Positions 1 through 7,631 of a stretch of DNA of 64,000 nucleotides are shown here, piece by piece. The notes under the pieces are model-generated. The model saw nothing but the letters and a program-made list of their open reading frames with translations, ran no database searches and was not told the origin of the DNA. Origin of the DNA: CAISIP01 sp965278985 (GTDB taxonomy: Bacteria; Pseudomonadota; Gammaproteobacteria; Burkholderiales; Burkholderiaceae_C); assembly GCA_965278985.1 (NCBI GenBank), contig OZ257131.1, forward strand, positions 5,084,001 to 5,148,000. The letters run 5' to 3'. Position numbers and translations under genes: made by a program. The number at the start of each line of letters is the position of its first letter. Positions within the stretch are counted from its first letter, which is position 1.

Positions 1-912
1 GCGCGTCACGGCCACCTTGTGGGTCTCGTCCATGATGGTGGATTCGGGCGCGAAACGCGGGTCCTCGATGGGCACGGTGATGGAGTAGCCCTTGACCGGG
101 TAGACCGGGATACGGATGCCCACCGGCCGCAGCAGCAGGGGTGAATAGCTGCCCAGCGCCACCAGGTAGGCGCTGGCTTGCAGCGGTCCACGGTCCGTCA
201 TGACGCCGGTGATGTGCGCGCTGTCGCTGGTGATGCGTTCGATGTCGACGCCGAAGCGGAACTCCACGCCCAAGGCCTTCGCCAGGTCCGCGAGCTTCTG
301 CGTGAACTGGAAGCAGTCGCCGGTCTCGTCGCCGGGCAGCCGCAGCGCGCCGACGAACTTGTGCTGCACCGGTGCCAGGCCCGGCTCCACGCCGACGTAG
401 CCCGCCGCATCCAGCAGCTCGTAGGGCACGCCGTACTGCTTGAGGATCTCGATGTCCTTGGCCGTGCCATCGAGCTGCTTCTGCGTGCGGAAAAGCTGCA
501 GCGTGCCCTGTGCGCGGTCGTCGTACTGGATGCCGGTGTCGGCCCGCAGCGCGCGCAGGCAGTCGCGGCTGTACTCGGCCAGGCGCACCATGCGTGCCTT
601 GTTCACGGCGTACCGCGCCTCGGTGCAATTGCGCAGCATCGAGGCACCCCAGCGCCACATGGCCGGGTCCAGCAGCGGCCACACCACCAGCGGGCTGTGC
701 TGCATCAGCATCCACTGGATCGCCTTGAGCGGCACGCCCGGCCCCGCCCAGGGTGCCGAGTAGCCCGGTGACACTTCGCCGGCGTTGGCAAAGCTGGTTT
801 CCATCGCCGGGGCGGGCTGGCGATCCACCACCGTCACCTCGTGGCCTGCCTTGGCAAGGTAGTAGGCACAGCATGTGCCGATCACGCCACTTCCGAGAAC
901 CAGGACTTTCAT
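1..912 (-). CDS. dadA: D-amino acid dehydrogenase small subunit, C-terminus cut by window edge
   Basis: FAD-dependent oxidoreductase that deaminates D-amino acids (classically D-alanine) to 2-oxo acids at the membrane and passes electrons to the respiratory chain. The N-terminus opens with the dinucleotide-binding pattern MKVLVLGSGVIGTCCAYYLA, followed by VVDRQ, and then the DadA-typical stretch SFANAGEVSPGYSAPWAGPG. The 304 codons present correspond to roughly the first 70% of a usual DadA of about 430 residues; the rest lies off the left edge. The start at 912 gives the glycine-rich loop at residue 8, as expected. It is transcribed away from the thiol oxidoreductase gene across a 165-bp intergenic region (913-1077) in which I see no clear regulatory motif. 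The family call is secure; substrate range is not. Confidence 0.92.
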   Translation of the reverse strand, partial: MKVLVLGSGVIGTCCAYYLAKAGHEVTVVDRQPAPAMETSFANAGEVSPGYSAPWAGPGVPLKAIQWMLMQHSPLVVWPLLDPAMWRWGASMLRNCTEARYAVNKARMVRLAEYSRDCLRALRADTGIQYDDRAQGTLQLFRTQKQLDGTAKDIEILKQYGVPYELLDAAGYVGVEPGLAPVQHKFVGALRLPGDETGDCFQFTQKLADLAKALGVEFRFGVDIERITSDSAHITGVMTDRGPLQASAYLVALGSYSPLLLRPVGIRIPVYPVKGYSITVPIEDPRFAPESTIMDETHKVAVTR

Positions 913-1077
913 GGACCACGCCTCCGCACCGCAGGCCGCGCCGCGTCGGGCGCGATGCCGGGCATGGTAGCCCAGCCGCACGAGCGTTGGCACATCCTCT
1001 CGGCACGGTGTCCATGGAGTAGGATGGCTGCCCCTTTCCCTCCTGCACGCAAGCGCCCCGCGCGCGAGCGCCCCACG

Positions 1078-1764
1078 ATGAGCGACGACCTGGCCACGAC
1101 CGCCTCCACGCCTACCTCTCCCCTGCGCATCGACGTGGTGTCCGATGTGGTCTGCCCCTGGTGCTACATCGGCAAGCGCAAGCTGGAGGCAGCGTTGCAG
1201 TTGCCGGGGGCCGATGCGCTGCCGCCGGTGGCCCTGCGCTGGCACCCCTTCCAGCTGAACCCCGAGCTGCCGGCCGAAGGCGTGTCGCGCAAGGCCTACC
1301 TGGAGCAGAAGTTCGGCGGCGCCCAGCGCGCGAGCGAGATCTATGCGCGCGTGCGCGCGGCCGGTGCCAGCGCAGGCCTGGCGCTCAACATCGACGGCAT
1401 CACGCTGCAGCCCAACACCCGCGCGGCGCATGCCCTGATTGCCTATGCGCAACTGCCCGAGGTGGACCGGGGCAGCGAGGTCAAGGAGCGGCTGCTGCGC
1501 GCCTACTTCGTCGAGAACCGCTTCATCGGCGACCCCGAGGTGCTCGCGCAGATCGCCGCCGAGGCCGGGCTCGATGCGGACGCCGCCCGCGCATTCGTGC
1601 GCGACCCGGAGCAGCTGCAGGCGATCGCCGAGGCCGATGAACAGGTGCGTGGCATGGGCGTGCAGGGCGTGCCGTTCTTCATCTTCAACGGCAAGCTGGC
1701 GGTGTCGGGAGCGCAGGATCCCGCCGTGCTGCTGGACGCCATGCGGCAGTCCCTGCAGGCCTGA
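1078..1764 (+). CDS. DsbA-family oxidoreductase (FrnE-like)
   Basis: Thioredoxin-fold thiol-disulfide oxidoreductase of the FrnE/2-hydroxychromene-2-carboxylate isomerase-like group. After a short polar N-terminus the protein reads IDVVSDVVCPWCYIGKRKLE, which holds the CPWC redox pair, and then has the all-helical insertion typical of the family. Near the C-terminus GVQGVPFFIFNGKLAVSGAQ contains the cis-proline loop (GVP) that faces the active site. No signal peptide is visible, so a cytoplasmic role is likely. The length of 228 residues is normal. The frame is open further upstream (to 841), but the 1078 ATG places the beta strand with CPWC about 25 residues in, as in relatives; an ATG at 1024 is the main alternative. 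The natural substrate is unknown. Confidence 0.85.
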   Translation: MSDDLATTASTPTSPLRIDVVSDVVCPWCYIGKRKLEAALQLPGADALPPVALRWHPFQLNPELPAEGVSRKAYLEQKFGGAQRASEIYARVRAAGASAGLALNIDGITLQPNTRAAHALIAYAQLPEVDRGSEVKERLLRAYFVENRFIGDPEVLAQIAAEAGLDADAARAFVRDPEQLQAIAEADEQVRGMGVQGVPFFIFNGKLAVSGAQDPAVLLDAMRQSLQA

Positions 1765-1778
1765 GCATCCTCGCGCCG

Positions 1779-3329
1779 TCAGCGGCGCACGCTCGCGCGG
1801 CGGTATTGCATGGCCTCGGCCAGGTGCGGTACGCCGATGGTGTCGGCCTGCGCCAGGTCGGCGATGGTGCGTGCCACCTTGAGCACGCGGTGCGTGCCGC
1901 GGGCGGACCATCCCAGCCGCGCGGCCCCCACATTGAGGAACTGGCGCGCGTCGCGGTCCATGACGGCGTGCTGGTCGATCTCCTTGCCTTGCAGGCCCTG
2001 GTTGGTCTTGCCCTGCCTCGCCAGCGCACGTGCGCGCGCCGCGCTGGCACGGGCGCGGATGGCGTGGGTCGCCTCGCCAGGCGCACCATCGAGCAGCTCG
2101 GTGCTGGGCATCGCGGGCACGTCCACATGCAGGTCGATGCGGTCCATCAGCGGACCGCTGAGGCGGGACTGGTAGCGCGCGATCTGGTCCGGCGTGCAGC
2201 GGCAGGCGGGCTGCACGGCACCGAGGTAGCCACAGGGGCACGGGTTCATCGCGGCGATGAGCTGGAAGCGGGCCGGGAACTCGGCACGCTGCGCGGCGCG
2301 TGCGATGCGGATGCTGCCGGTCTCCAGCGGTTCACGCAGCGCCTCCAATGCCGCGCGTGGGAACTCGGGTAGTTCGTCGAGGAACAGCACACCGTGGTGG
2401 GCCAGCGAAATCTCTCCCGGCCTCGGGGGGGACCCACCCCCCACCAGCGCCACCGCGCTGGCGCTGTGGTGCGGGCTGCAGGTGGGCCGGGTGGCCCAGC
2501 GTGACATGCTGAAGCGTCCGCCGAGGTTGGCCAGGGCCGCGCTCTGCAGGGCTTCTTCCAGTGTCATGGCAGGCAGCAGGCCGGCGAAGCGTTGTGCGAG
2601 CATGGACTTGCCGGCGCCCGGCGGGCCCGTCATCAACACGCTGTGGCTGCCGGCTGCGGCGATCTCCAGCGCGCGCTTGGCGCCGCTCTGGCCCTTCACG
2701 TCGGCCATGTCGTCGTAGTGCGCATCGCGCAACGGCAGGTGGGAGCGGACGGTCTGCCACCCGTCATCCGGCGGGGCGTCGGGCCGGTCGGACGGTGGCT
2801 GGAACCGGCGCACCACATCGAGCAGGTGCACCGCGCGGCACACCCGGGTGTCGGGCACCAGTGCCGCCTCCTCGGCGCTGCCCGGCGGCAGCACCAGCGT
2901 GCAGTCCACACCCTGGGTGCGCAGCGCCAAACCCATCGCCAGGGCACCGCGCACCGGGCGCAGCGCACCGGACAACGACAACTCGCCTGCGAACTCGTGG
3001 CCTGAGAGCGAAGGCCCGTGCAGCTGCTCGCTGGCCGCCAGGATGCCGAGGGCGATGGGCAGGTCGAAGCGGCCCGAGTCCTTCGGCAGGTCGGCCGGCG
3101 CCAGGTTCACCGTGATGCGCTTGTTGTGCGGAAATTCGAGGCCGGCGTTCTGGATGGCCGAGCGCACGCGTTCACGTGCTTCCTTGACCTCCACGTCGGC
3201 GAGGCCGACCAGCGTGAAGCTGGGCAATCCGTTGGCGAGATGGACTTCCACCGTGACGGCGGCGGCTTCCAACCCCACCAGGGCGCGGCTCTGAACCGAG
3301 GACAGATTTTGTGCATGCATGCGGCCCAT
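1779..3329 (-). CDS. comM: YifB-family Mg chelatase-like AAA ATPase ComM
   Basis: Hexameric AAA+ helicase of the ComM/YifB family, which promotes branch migration during natural transformation. Visible parts in order: N-terminal domain with VQSRALVGLEAAAVTVEVHL and PAHLPKDSG-like ADLPKDSGRFDLPIALGILA; Walker A GPPGAGKSMLAQR; the segment APHHSASAVALVGGGSPPRP in the local form SPHHSASAVALVGGG; Walker B-type LFLDELPEFPRAALEALREP; and the C-terminal ARTIADLAQADTIGVPHLAEA. At 516 residues it is full length. Two in-frame ATGs lie 9 bp apart (3329 and 3320); the upstream one has the better spaced Shine-Dalgarno sequence. Its upstream region is shared with the glnK regulatory region. It is convergent with the thiol oxidoreductase gene, 14 bp away. 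Confidence 0.93.
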   Translation of the reverse strand: MGRMHAQNLSSVQSRALVGLEAAAVTVEVHLANGLPSFTLVGLADVEVKEARERVRSAIQNAGLEFPHNKRITVNLAPADLPKDSGRFDLPIALGILAASEQLHGPSLSGHEFAGELSLSGALRPVRGALAMGLALRTQGVDCTLVLPPGSAEEAALVPDTRVCRAVHLLDVVRRFQPPSDRPDAPPDDGWQTVRSHLPLRDAHYDDMADVKGQSGAKRALEIAAAGSHSVLMTGPPGAGKSMLAQRFAGLLPAMTLEEALQSAALANLGGRFSMSRWATRPTCSPHHSASAVALVGGGSPPRPGEISLAHHGVLFLDELPEFPRAALEALREPLETGSIRIARAAQRAEFPARFQLIAAMNPCPCGYLGAVQPACRCTPDQIARYQSRLSGPLMDRIDLHVDVPAMPSTELLDGAPGEATHAIRARASAARARALARQGKTNQGLQGKEIDQHAVMDRDARQFLNVGAARLGWSARGTHRVLKVARTIADLAQADTIGVPHLAEAMQYRRASVRR

Positions 3330-3333
3330 GCTG

Positions 3334-3343
3334 CCCCCTCCTC
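3334..3343 (-). promoter_or_regulatory. Shine-Dalgarno sequence deciding the comM start
   Basis: On the minus strand GAGGAGGGGG ends four bases before the ATG at 3329. It is a strong anti-SD match and supports this start rather than the frame-open upstream ATG at 3380 or the ATG at 3320. Confidence 0.6.
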
Positions 3344-3380
3344 GTGGACGGGTCATCTCCAAGAACGACGAGGCGTGCAT

Positions 3381-3395
3381 GCACCGTCACGGTGA
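3381..3395. promoter_or_regulatory. Distal NtrC-type enhancer site upstream of glnK
   Basis: GCACC-GTCAC-GGTGA matches the NtrC dyad GCACC-N5-GGTGC with one mismatch. Its centre is about 243 bp upstream of the transcription start expected from the sigma-54 promoter at 3605-3620. It is paired with a perfect copy at 3506-3520. Calling it NtrC-bound is inference from motif, promoter type and downstream genes. Confidence 0.6.
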
Positions 3396-3505
3396 CTGCG
3401 GCAGTTTTGGGCTGCGTGGCACGCGCCTTTTGCACCAAATGAAGGCTTCCACACGCGATTCACACAATTGGTGCGCGTTCTGGAGCTTGACGTCCCGCCC
3501 GCCAG

Positions 3506-3520
3506 GCACCGTGACGGTGC
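3506..3520. promoter_or_regulatory. Proximal NtrC-type enhancer site upstream of glnK
   Basis: GCACC-GTGAC-GGTGC is a perfect dyad fitting the NtrC consensus GCACC-N5-GGTGC. Its centre lies about 118 bp upstream of the expected sigma-54 transcription start, a standard enhancer distance. The two sites are 125 bp apart. Confidence 0.68.
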
Positions 3521-3604
3521 TGCAAAACGCCACGCATCGCGTTTTTACGGATTGTCACGGTCCGTTGCGCGAACTTGCGGTACCGACAACACCGCACAGA
3601 TGCA

Positions 3605-3620
3605 TGGCACGGTATGTGCA
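3605..3620 (+). promoter_or_regulatory. Sigma-54 (-24/-12) promoter of glnK-amtB
   Basis: TGGCACGGTATGTGCA carries the invariant GG and GC with exactly 10 bp between them, and a perfect TGGCACG -24 element. Expected transcription start is near 3631, about 40 bp before the glnK ATG. With the two upstream NtrC-type dyads this is the classical nitrogen-limitation control of glnK-amtB. Confidence 0.75.
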
Positions 3621-3670
3621 TCTTCGGCCTCGTCCTGGCGTTGAAGTTGGGCTTTTGATTGGAGAGCAAC

Positions 3671-4009
3671 ATGAAACTGGTAGCAGCGGTCATCAAACCG
3701 TTCAAGCTCGACGAGGTGCGTGAAGCGCTCTCGGCGATTGGGGTGCAAGGCATCACAGTGACCGAAGTCAAGGGCTTTGGTCGCCAGAAGGGCCACACCG
3801 AGTTGTACCGGGGTGCCGAGTACGTCGTCGACTTCCTGCCCAAGGTGAAGATCGAAGCGGCAGTGTCCGACGACCTGGTCGATCGCGTCATCGAGGCCAT
3901 CGAGAACGCGGCGCGCACCGGAAAGATCGGTGACGGCAAGGTGTTCGTGTACGACCTGGAACAAGTGGTGCGCATCCGCACTGGCGAAACCGGAAAGGAA
4001 GCTCTGTGA
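3671..4009 (+). CDS. glnK: PII nitrogen regulatory protein GlnK
   Basis: Trimeric PII signal protein of 112 residues that senses 2-oxoglutarate and ATP/ADP and gates the ammonium channel encoded next to it. Visible signatures: N-terminal MKLVAAVIKPFKLDEVREAL, the T-loop GFGRQKGHTELYRGAEYVVD with the uridylylation tyrosine in RGAEY, and the C-terminal nucleotide-binding signature TGKIGDGKVFV. The ATG is preceded by GGAGAG at 3661. Its stop overlaps the GTG start of amtB, so the two are translationally coupled. The sigma-54 promoter and NtrC-type sites upstream argue for glnK rather than a housekeeping glnB, although sequence alone cannot fully separate the paralogues. Confidence 0.93.
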   Translation: MKLVAAVIKPFKLDEVREALSAIGVQGITVTEVKGFGRQKGHTELYRGAEYVVDFLPKVKIEAAVSDDLVDRVIEAIENAARTGKIGDGKVFVYDLEQVVRIRTGETGKEAL

Positions 4010-5544
4010 AAAAGTTGATGCTGTCCCTGGCCTTGGGCCTGGGCTTGCTCGTGGGTGGCACCTTCGCTGTCGCCCAGACCCCGGCACCTGCTGCCGAAGC
4101 CAGTGCACCCGCTGCGGATGCCAGTGCCGCGCCTGCGGCTGCCGCTCCAGCCTCGCAAGCTGCGGCGCCCGCTGCTGCCGCGGCCTCCGAGCCCGCAGCG
4201 CCCGCTGCCGCAGCGCCCACACCCAACAAAGGTGACGTCTCCTGGTTGATCGTGGCCACGCTGCTGGTCATCATGATGTCCATTCCCGGCCTGGCGCTGT
4301 TCTACGGCGGCCTGGTGCGCAGCAAGAACATGTTGTCGGTGCTGATGCAGGTCTTCGTGACCTTCTCGCTGATCGTCGTTCTGTGGTGCATCTATGGCTA
4401 CAGCCTGGCGTTCACCGAGGGCAATCGCTTCATCGGCGGCTTCGACCGGTTGTTCCTGCGGGGCATGTTCGACCCGGCGACCGGCAGCTTCGCGATGGGC
4501 GCGACCTTCAGCAAGGGCGTGGTCATTCCTGAACTGCTGTTCGCCGTGTTCCAGGCCACGTTCGCCGCCATCACCTGCTGCCTGATCATCGGCGCCTTCG
4601 CCGAGCGCATCAAGTTCTCGGGGATGCTGGTGTTCATGGTGATCTGGTTCACCTTCAGCTACACCCCCATCGCGCACATGGTGTGGTACTGGATGGGTCC
4701 GGACGCCTACACCGGTGCCGACGTGGTGGACGCGATGAATGCCAAGGCCGGGCTGATCTGGCAGTGGGGCGCGCTGGACTTCGCCGGCGGCACCGTGGTG
4801 CACATCAACGCCGCCGTGGCCGGCCTGGTCGGTGCGTTCATGATCGGCAAGCGTATCGGCTACGGCAAGGACACCATGGCCCCGCACAGCCTGACGCTGA
4901 CGATGGTGGGTGCCTCGCTGCTGTGGGTGGGCTGGTTCGGCTTCAACGCGGGTTCCGCGCTCGAGGCAGGCAACTCCGCCGTGCTGGCCTTCGTGAACAC
5001 GCTCTCCGCCACCGCCGCCGCCGTGCTGGCCTGGTGCATCGGTGAGGCGTTCCACAAGGGCAAGGCGTCGATGCTGGGCGCTGCCTCCGGCGCCGTGGCC
5101 GGCCTGGTCGCCATCACCCCCGCCTGCGGCAACGTGGGCCTGATGGGCGCGATCATCATCGGCTTCGTCGCTGGCTTCGCCTGCTTGTGGGGTGTGGGTG
5201 GCCTCAAGCGCATGCTGGGTGCCGACGACTCGCTCGACGTGTTCGGTGTGCATGGTGTGGGCGGTATCGTGGGTGCCTTGCTGACGGGTGTGTTCAACAC
5301 CCAGTCGCTGGGTGGCCCCGGCCTGGTGGGTGACTGGGTGACCGCGTCGGTGGTGTCCAACGGCATCGGCGCACAGGTCTGGATCCAGCTCAAGGCCGTG
5401 GTGCTGACGGTGGTGTGGTCCGGCGTGGTGTCGTTCATCGCGTACAAGATCGCCGACATGACCGTGGGTCTGCGCGTGACCGAAGACGAAGAGCGCGAAG
5501 GCCTGGACATCTCGTCGCACGGCGAGACGGCCTACAACCGTTGA
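4006..5544 (+). CDS. amtB: Ammonium transporter AmtB with Ala/Pro-rich periplasmic leader
   Basis: Trimeric Amt/Rh ammonium channel of the inner membrane. The GTG start overlaps the glnK stop by four bases (GTGA). A signal peptide (MKKLMLSLALGLGLLVGGTF, cleavage probably near AVAQ) is followed by about 48 residues made almost only of Ala, Pro and Ser before the first channel helix (SWLIVATLLVIMMSIPGLAL). The Amt signature DFAGGTVVHINAAVAGLVGA and the second conserved histidine region DVFGVHGVGGIVGALLTG are intact, as is the cytoplasmic C-terminal tail RVTEDEEREGLD needed for GlnK docking. The 512-residue length exceeds the approximately 400-residue channel core because of the leader. Confidence 0.95.
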   Translation: MKKLMLSLALGLGLLVGGTFAVAQTPAPAAEASAPAADASAAPAAAAPASQAAAPAAAAASEPAAPAAAAPTPNKGDVSWLIVATLLVIMMSIPGLALFYGGLVRSKNMLSVLMQVFVTFSLIVVLWCIYGYSLAFTEGNRFIGGFDRLFLRGMFDPATGSFAMGATFSKGVVIPELLFAVFQATFAAITCCLIIGAFAERIKFSGMLVFMVIWFTFSYTPIAHMVWYWMGPDAYTGADVVDAMNAKAGLIWQWGALDFAGGTVVHINAAVAGLVGAFMIGKRIGYGKDTMAPHSLTLTMVGASLLWVGWFGFNAGSALEAGNSAVLAFVNTLSATAAAVLAWCIGEAFHKGKASMLGAASGAVAGLVAITPACGNVGLMGAIIIGFVAGFACLWGVGGLKRMLGADDSLDVFGVHGVGGIVGALLTGVFNTQSLGGPGLVGDWVTASVVSNGIGAQVWIQLKAVVLTVVWSGVVSFIAYKIADMTVGLRVTEDEEREGLDISSHGETAYNR

Positions 5545-5553
5545 GGTGAGAGG

Positions 5554-5577
5554 CGGAGGGCGCCCCGGCGCCCTCCG
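5554..5577 (+). terminator. GC-rich hairpin after amtB
   Basis: An 11-bp stem CGGAGGGCGCC / GGCGCCCTCCG begins nine bases after the amtB stop. There is no T-tract behind it, so it may act as an mRNA 3'-end stabiliser or a factor-assisted terminator rather than a classical intrinsic terminator. Confidence 0.5.
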
Positions 5578-5699
5578 TCGCCAAGTTGGTGTTTCTTCAG
5601 GGTGGTATTCGGTTCGCGATGGCGCAGCGCCTCGCGGACCGTTTTTTTTGGGCGCGGTGTCCGGCATGCACAATGGACAACCCTGCGGAGACACCCTCG

Positions 5700-6566
5700 A
5701 TGACCGACACGCTTGAACTGGCCCACGGCAGCCTGCGCTGCGAGATCCTGCCCGCGCTGGGCGGCTGCATCGCGGGGCTGTGGCACGGCGCATTGCCCGT
5801 GTTGCGCTCCACGCCCGGCGCGCAGTTGCACAGCGTGCGCGATGCCGGCAGCTACCCGCTGGTGCCCTTCTCCAACCGCGTGGCCCAGGCCTCCTTGCAT
5901 TGGGAGGGCACGGACCATCCGCTGGTGCGCAACTACCTGCCTTCACCGCATGCGATCCACGGCGTGGCCTGGCAACGCACCTGGCAGGTGCTGGAGGCCG
6001 AATCCGACTACGCGCTGCTGTCGCTGGAACACCCAGGCGATGGCAGCTGGCCCTTCGCCTTCGACTGCACCCAGGCCTTCCGCCTGCACGCTGATGCGCT
6101 GGACCTGACGTTGTCCGTGACCAACCATGCCGCCCAGGCGGCCCCCATGGGGCTGGGCTGGCACCCCTATTTCGTCAAGCGCGCGCAGAGCCGCGTGCAG
6201 TTCGAGGCCACGGGCCGCTGGGAGATGGACGAGCTCTCGCTGCCCATCCGCCGCAGCCCCACACAGGGCCTGGACCAGGCCTGCGCCGGCCTGCAGATCG
6301 ACGACTGCTTCGACGGCTGGAAGGGCACGGTGCGGATGGAGGACGAACACCTGCGCGTGCGCCTCACGGCCGACCTGCGCTGCCTGGTGGTCTACACGCT
6401 GCCCACCCAGGCCTTCTTCGCGGTCGAGCCCGTGAGCCACGTCAACAACGCCATCAACATGGCGGCCGGCCAGGGTGCCAACGCCTTGAAGGCCCTGGGC
6501 GTGCAGGTGCTGCCGCCCGGTGGCACCATGACGGCGCAGATGCGCATCGCGGTCGAACCACGTTAA
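5700..6566 (+). CDS. Aldose 1-epimerase family protein (mutarotase-like)
   Basis: Galactose mutarotase-superfamily protein that likely interconverts anomers of a sugar or recognises a hexose derivative. Supporting motifs: PLVPFSNRVA near residue 55, HAIHGVAW near residue 80, and GLGWHPYF around residue 155, which carries a catalytic-type histidine. Length is 288 residues from the ATG at 5700; an in-frame ATG at 5673 would add nine residues but has no ribosome site. It lies eight bases upstream of a SMP-30/gluconolactonase gene, so the two probably act in one sugar or sugar-lactone pathway. The natural substrate cannot be read from the sequence. Confidence 0.8.
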   Translation: MTDTLELAHGSLRCEILPALGGCIAGLWHGALPVLRSTPGAQLHSVRDAGSYPLVPFSNRVAQASLHWEGTDHPLVRNYLPSPHAIHGVAWQRTWQVLEAESDYALLSLEHPGDGSWPFAFDCTQAFRLHADALDLTLSVTNHAAQAAPMGLGWHPYFVKRAQSRVQFEATGRWEMDELSLPIRRSPTQGLDQACAGLQIDDCFDGWKGTVRMEDEHLRVRLTADLRCLVVYTLPTQAFFAVEPVSHVNNAINMAAGQGANALKALGVQVLPPGGTMTAQMRIAVEPR

Positions 6567-6574
6567 GGACACCT

Positions 6575-7492
6575 ATGGACTGGACCCCGCTGCCCTGCGA
6601 TGCCGACCTGCTCGGCGAATCCCCCTTCTGGCATCCCGACGAGCAACGCCTCTACTGGGCGGACATCCCGGGCATGCGCCTGCGCCGGCTGGATCCGCAG
6701 GGGGGTGCCGTGGACGACTGGGCCATGCCCAGCGAGCCGGGCTGCATGGCGCCTGCCGAAGGTGGTGGCCTGGTGATCGCGCTGCGCGACGGCATCTACC
6801 GCGCGCCGCAATGGGGCGGTGCGCTGGCGCTGTTGCAGGCCGCGCCGCACGACACGGCCACGATGCGTTTCAACGACGGCAAGGCCGATGCCCTGGGCCG
6901 CTTCTGGGCAGGCAGCCTGATCTCGCCGCGCACCCGCCCCGATGCCGCGCTGCACATGCTCGATGCCCGTCCTGGTGCGCCCGCGCGCTGGCGGCGCATG
7001 CTCGGCGGCGCCTACACTGCCAACGGCCTGGCCTGGTCACCCGATGGCCGGACGCTGTACTGGTCCGACACGCCCAGCCACTGCATCCGCGCGTGGGACT
7101 GGGATGCCGAGGCCGGCGTGTTGTCCCATGAACGGGAGTTCCACCGCTTCGCGCCGAAGCCCGTTGGCTGGACGGGTGGCCCGGGATATGGCGGCCGCCC
7201 CGACGGCGCCACCGTGGACGCCGAAGGCAACTACTGGGTGGCGATGTTTGAGGGCGCACGCGTGTGCCAGTTCGCGCCCGATGGCACCTTGCTGCGCGAG
7301 ATCGCCGTGCCGGCCCAATGCCCCACCATGCCGTGCCTCGGAGGCGCTGACCTGCGCACGCTCTTCGTCACCACCGCCCACGAGGGCCGGCCGGCCGAAG
7401 AGATGGCGCGTTATCCCCTGGCGGGCCGCGTGTTCGCCACGCGCGTGGACGTGCCGGGGCTGGTGGTGAACCGCTTCCGCGACGGCGGGTAA
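6575..7492 (+). CDS. SMP-30/gluconolactonase/LRE family lactonase
   Basis: Six-bladed beta-propeller sugar lactonase, 305 residues. The N-terminal LLGESPFWHPDEQRLYWADI carries the metal-binding glutamate of the family; TANGLAWSPDGRTLYWSDT contains the conserved Asn and the Asp-Gly turn; RPDGATVDAEGNYWVAMFEG contains the catalytic-type Asp. It follows the mutarotase-like gene by eight bases and is probably cotranscribed. Relatives hydrolyse L-arabino-, D-xylono- or gluconolactones; the sugar here is unresolved. No signal peptide is visible. Confidence 0.85.
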   Translation: MDWTPLPCDADLLGESPFWHPDEQRLYWADIPGMRLRRLDPQGGAVDDWAMPSEPGCMAPAEGGGLVIALRDGIYRAPQWGGALALLQAAPHDTATMRFNDGKADALGRFWAGSLISPRTRPDAALHMLDARPGAPARWRRMLGGAYTANGLAWSPDGRTLYWSDTPSHCIRAWDWDAEAGVLSHEREFHRFAPKPVGWTGGPGYGGRPDGATVDAEGNYWVAMFEGARVCQFAPDGTLLREIAVPAQCPTMPCLGGADLRTLFVTTAHEGRPAEEMARYPLAGRVFATRVDVPGLVVNRFRDGG

Positions 7493-7564
7493 CGGGTTCG
7501 CCCCGCCCGCCTGGCCCCCTGCGCGGCAGTGTGTCGTCGGCACCGGCGGGCAGGGGAATCGCCA

Positions 7565-7593
7565 TTTTCTGAACGCCCACCGTTCAGAAAATT
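7565..7593. repeat. Perfect 12-bp inverted repeat upstream of glcE
   Basis: ATTTTCTGAACG and CGTTCAGAAAAT flank a five-base loop, 38 bp before the glcE start and 72 bp after the lactonase stop. On either strand the hairpin ends in a run of four T residues or their complement, so it could be a bidirectional terminator; its AT-rich arms and position also fit an operator for glcEF. Confidence 0.6.
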
Positions 7594-7631
7594 CAGCAGG
7601 CTCCCACATCGCATTCGCTACCATCCCCCGC

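Noticed and set aside
3416..3433. Sigma-54-like sequence TGGCACGCGCCTTTTGCA
   Set aside because: GG and GC are 12 bp apart instead of 10, while the site at 3605-3620 has the correct spacing and is closer to glnK.
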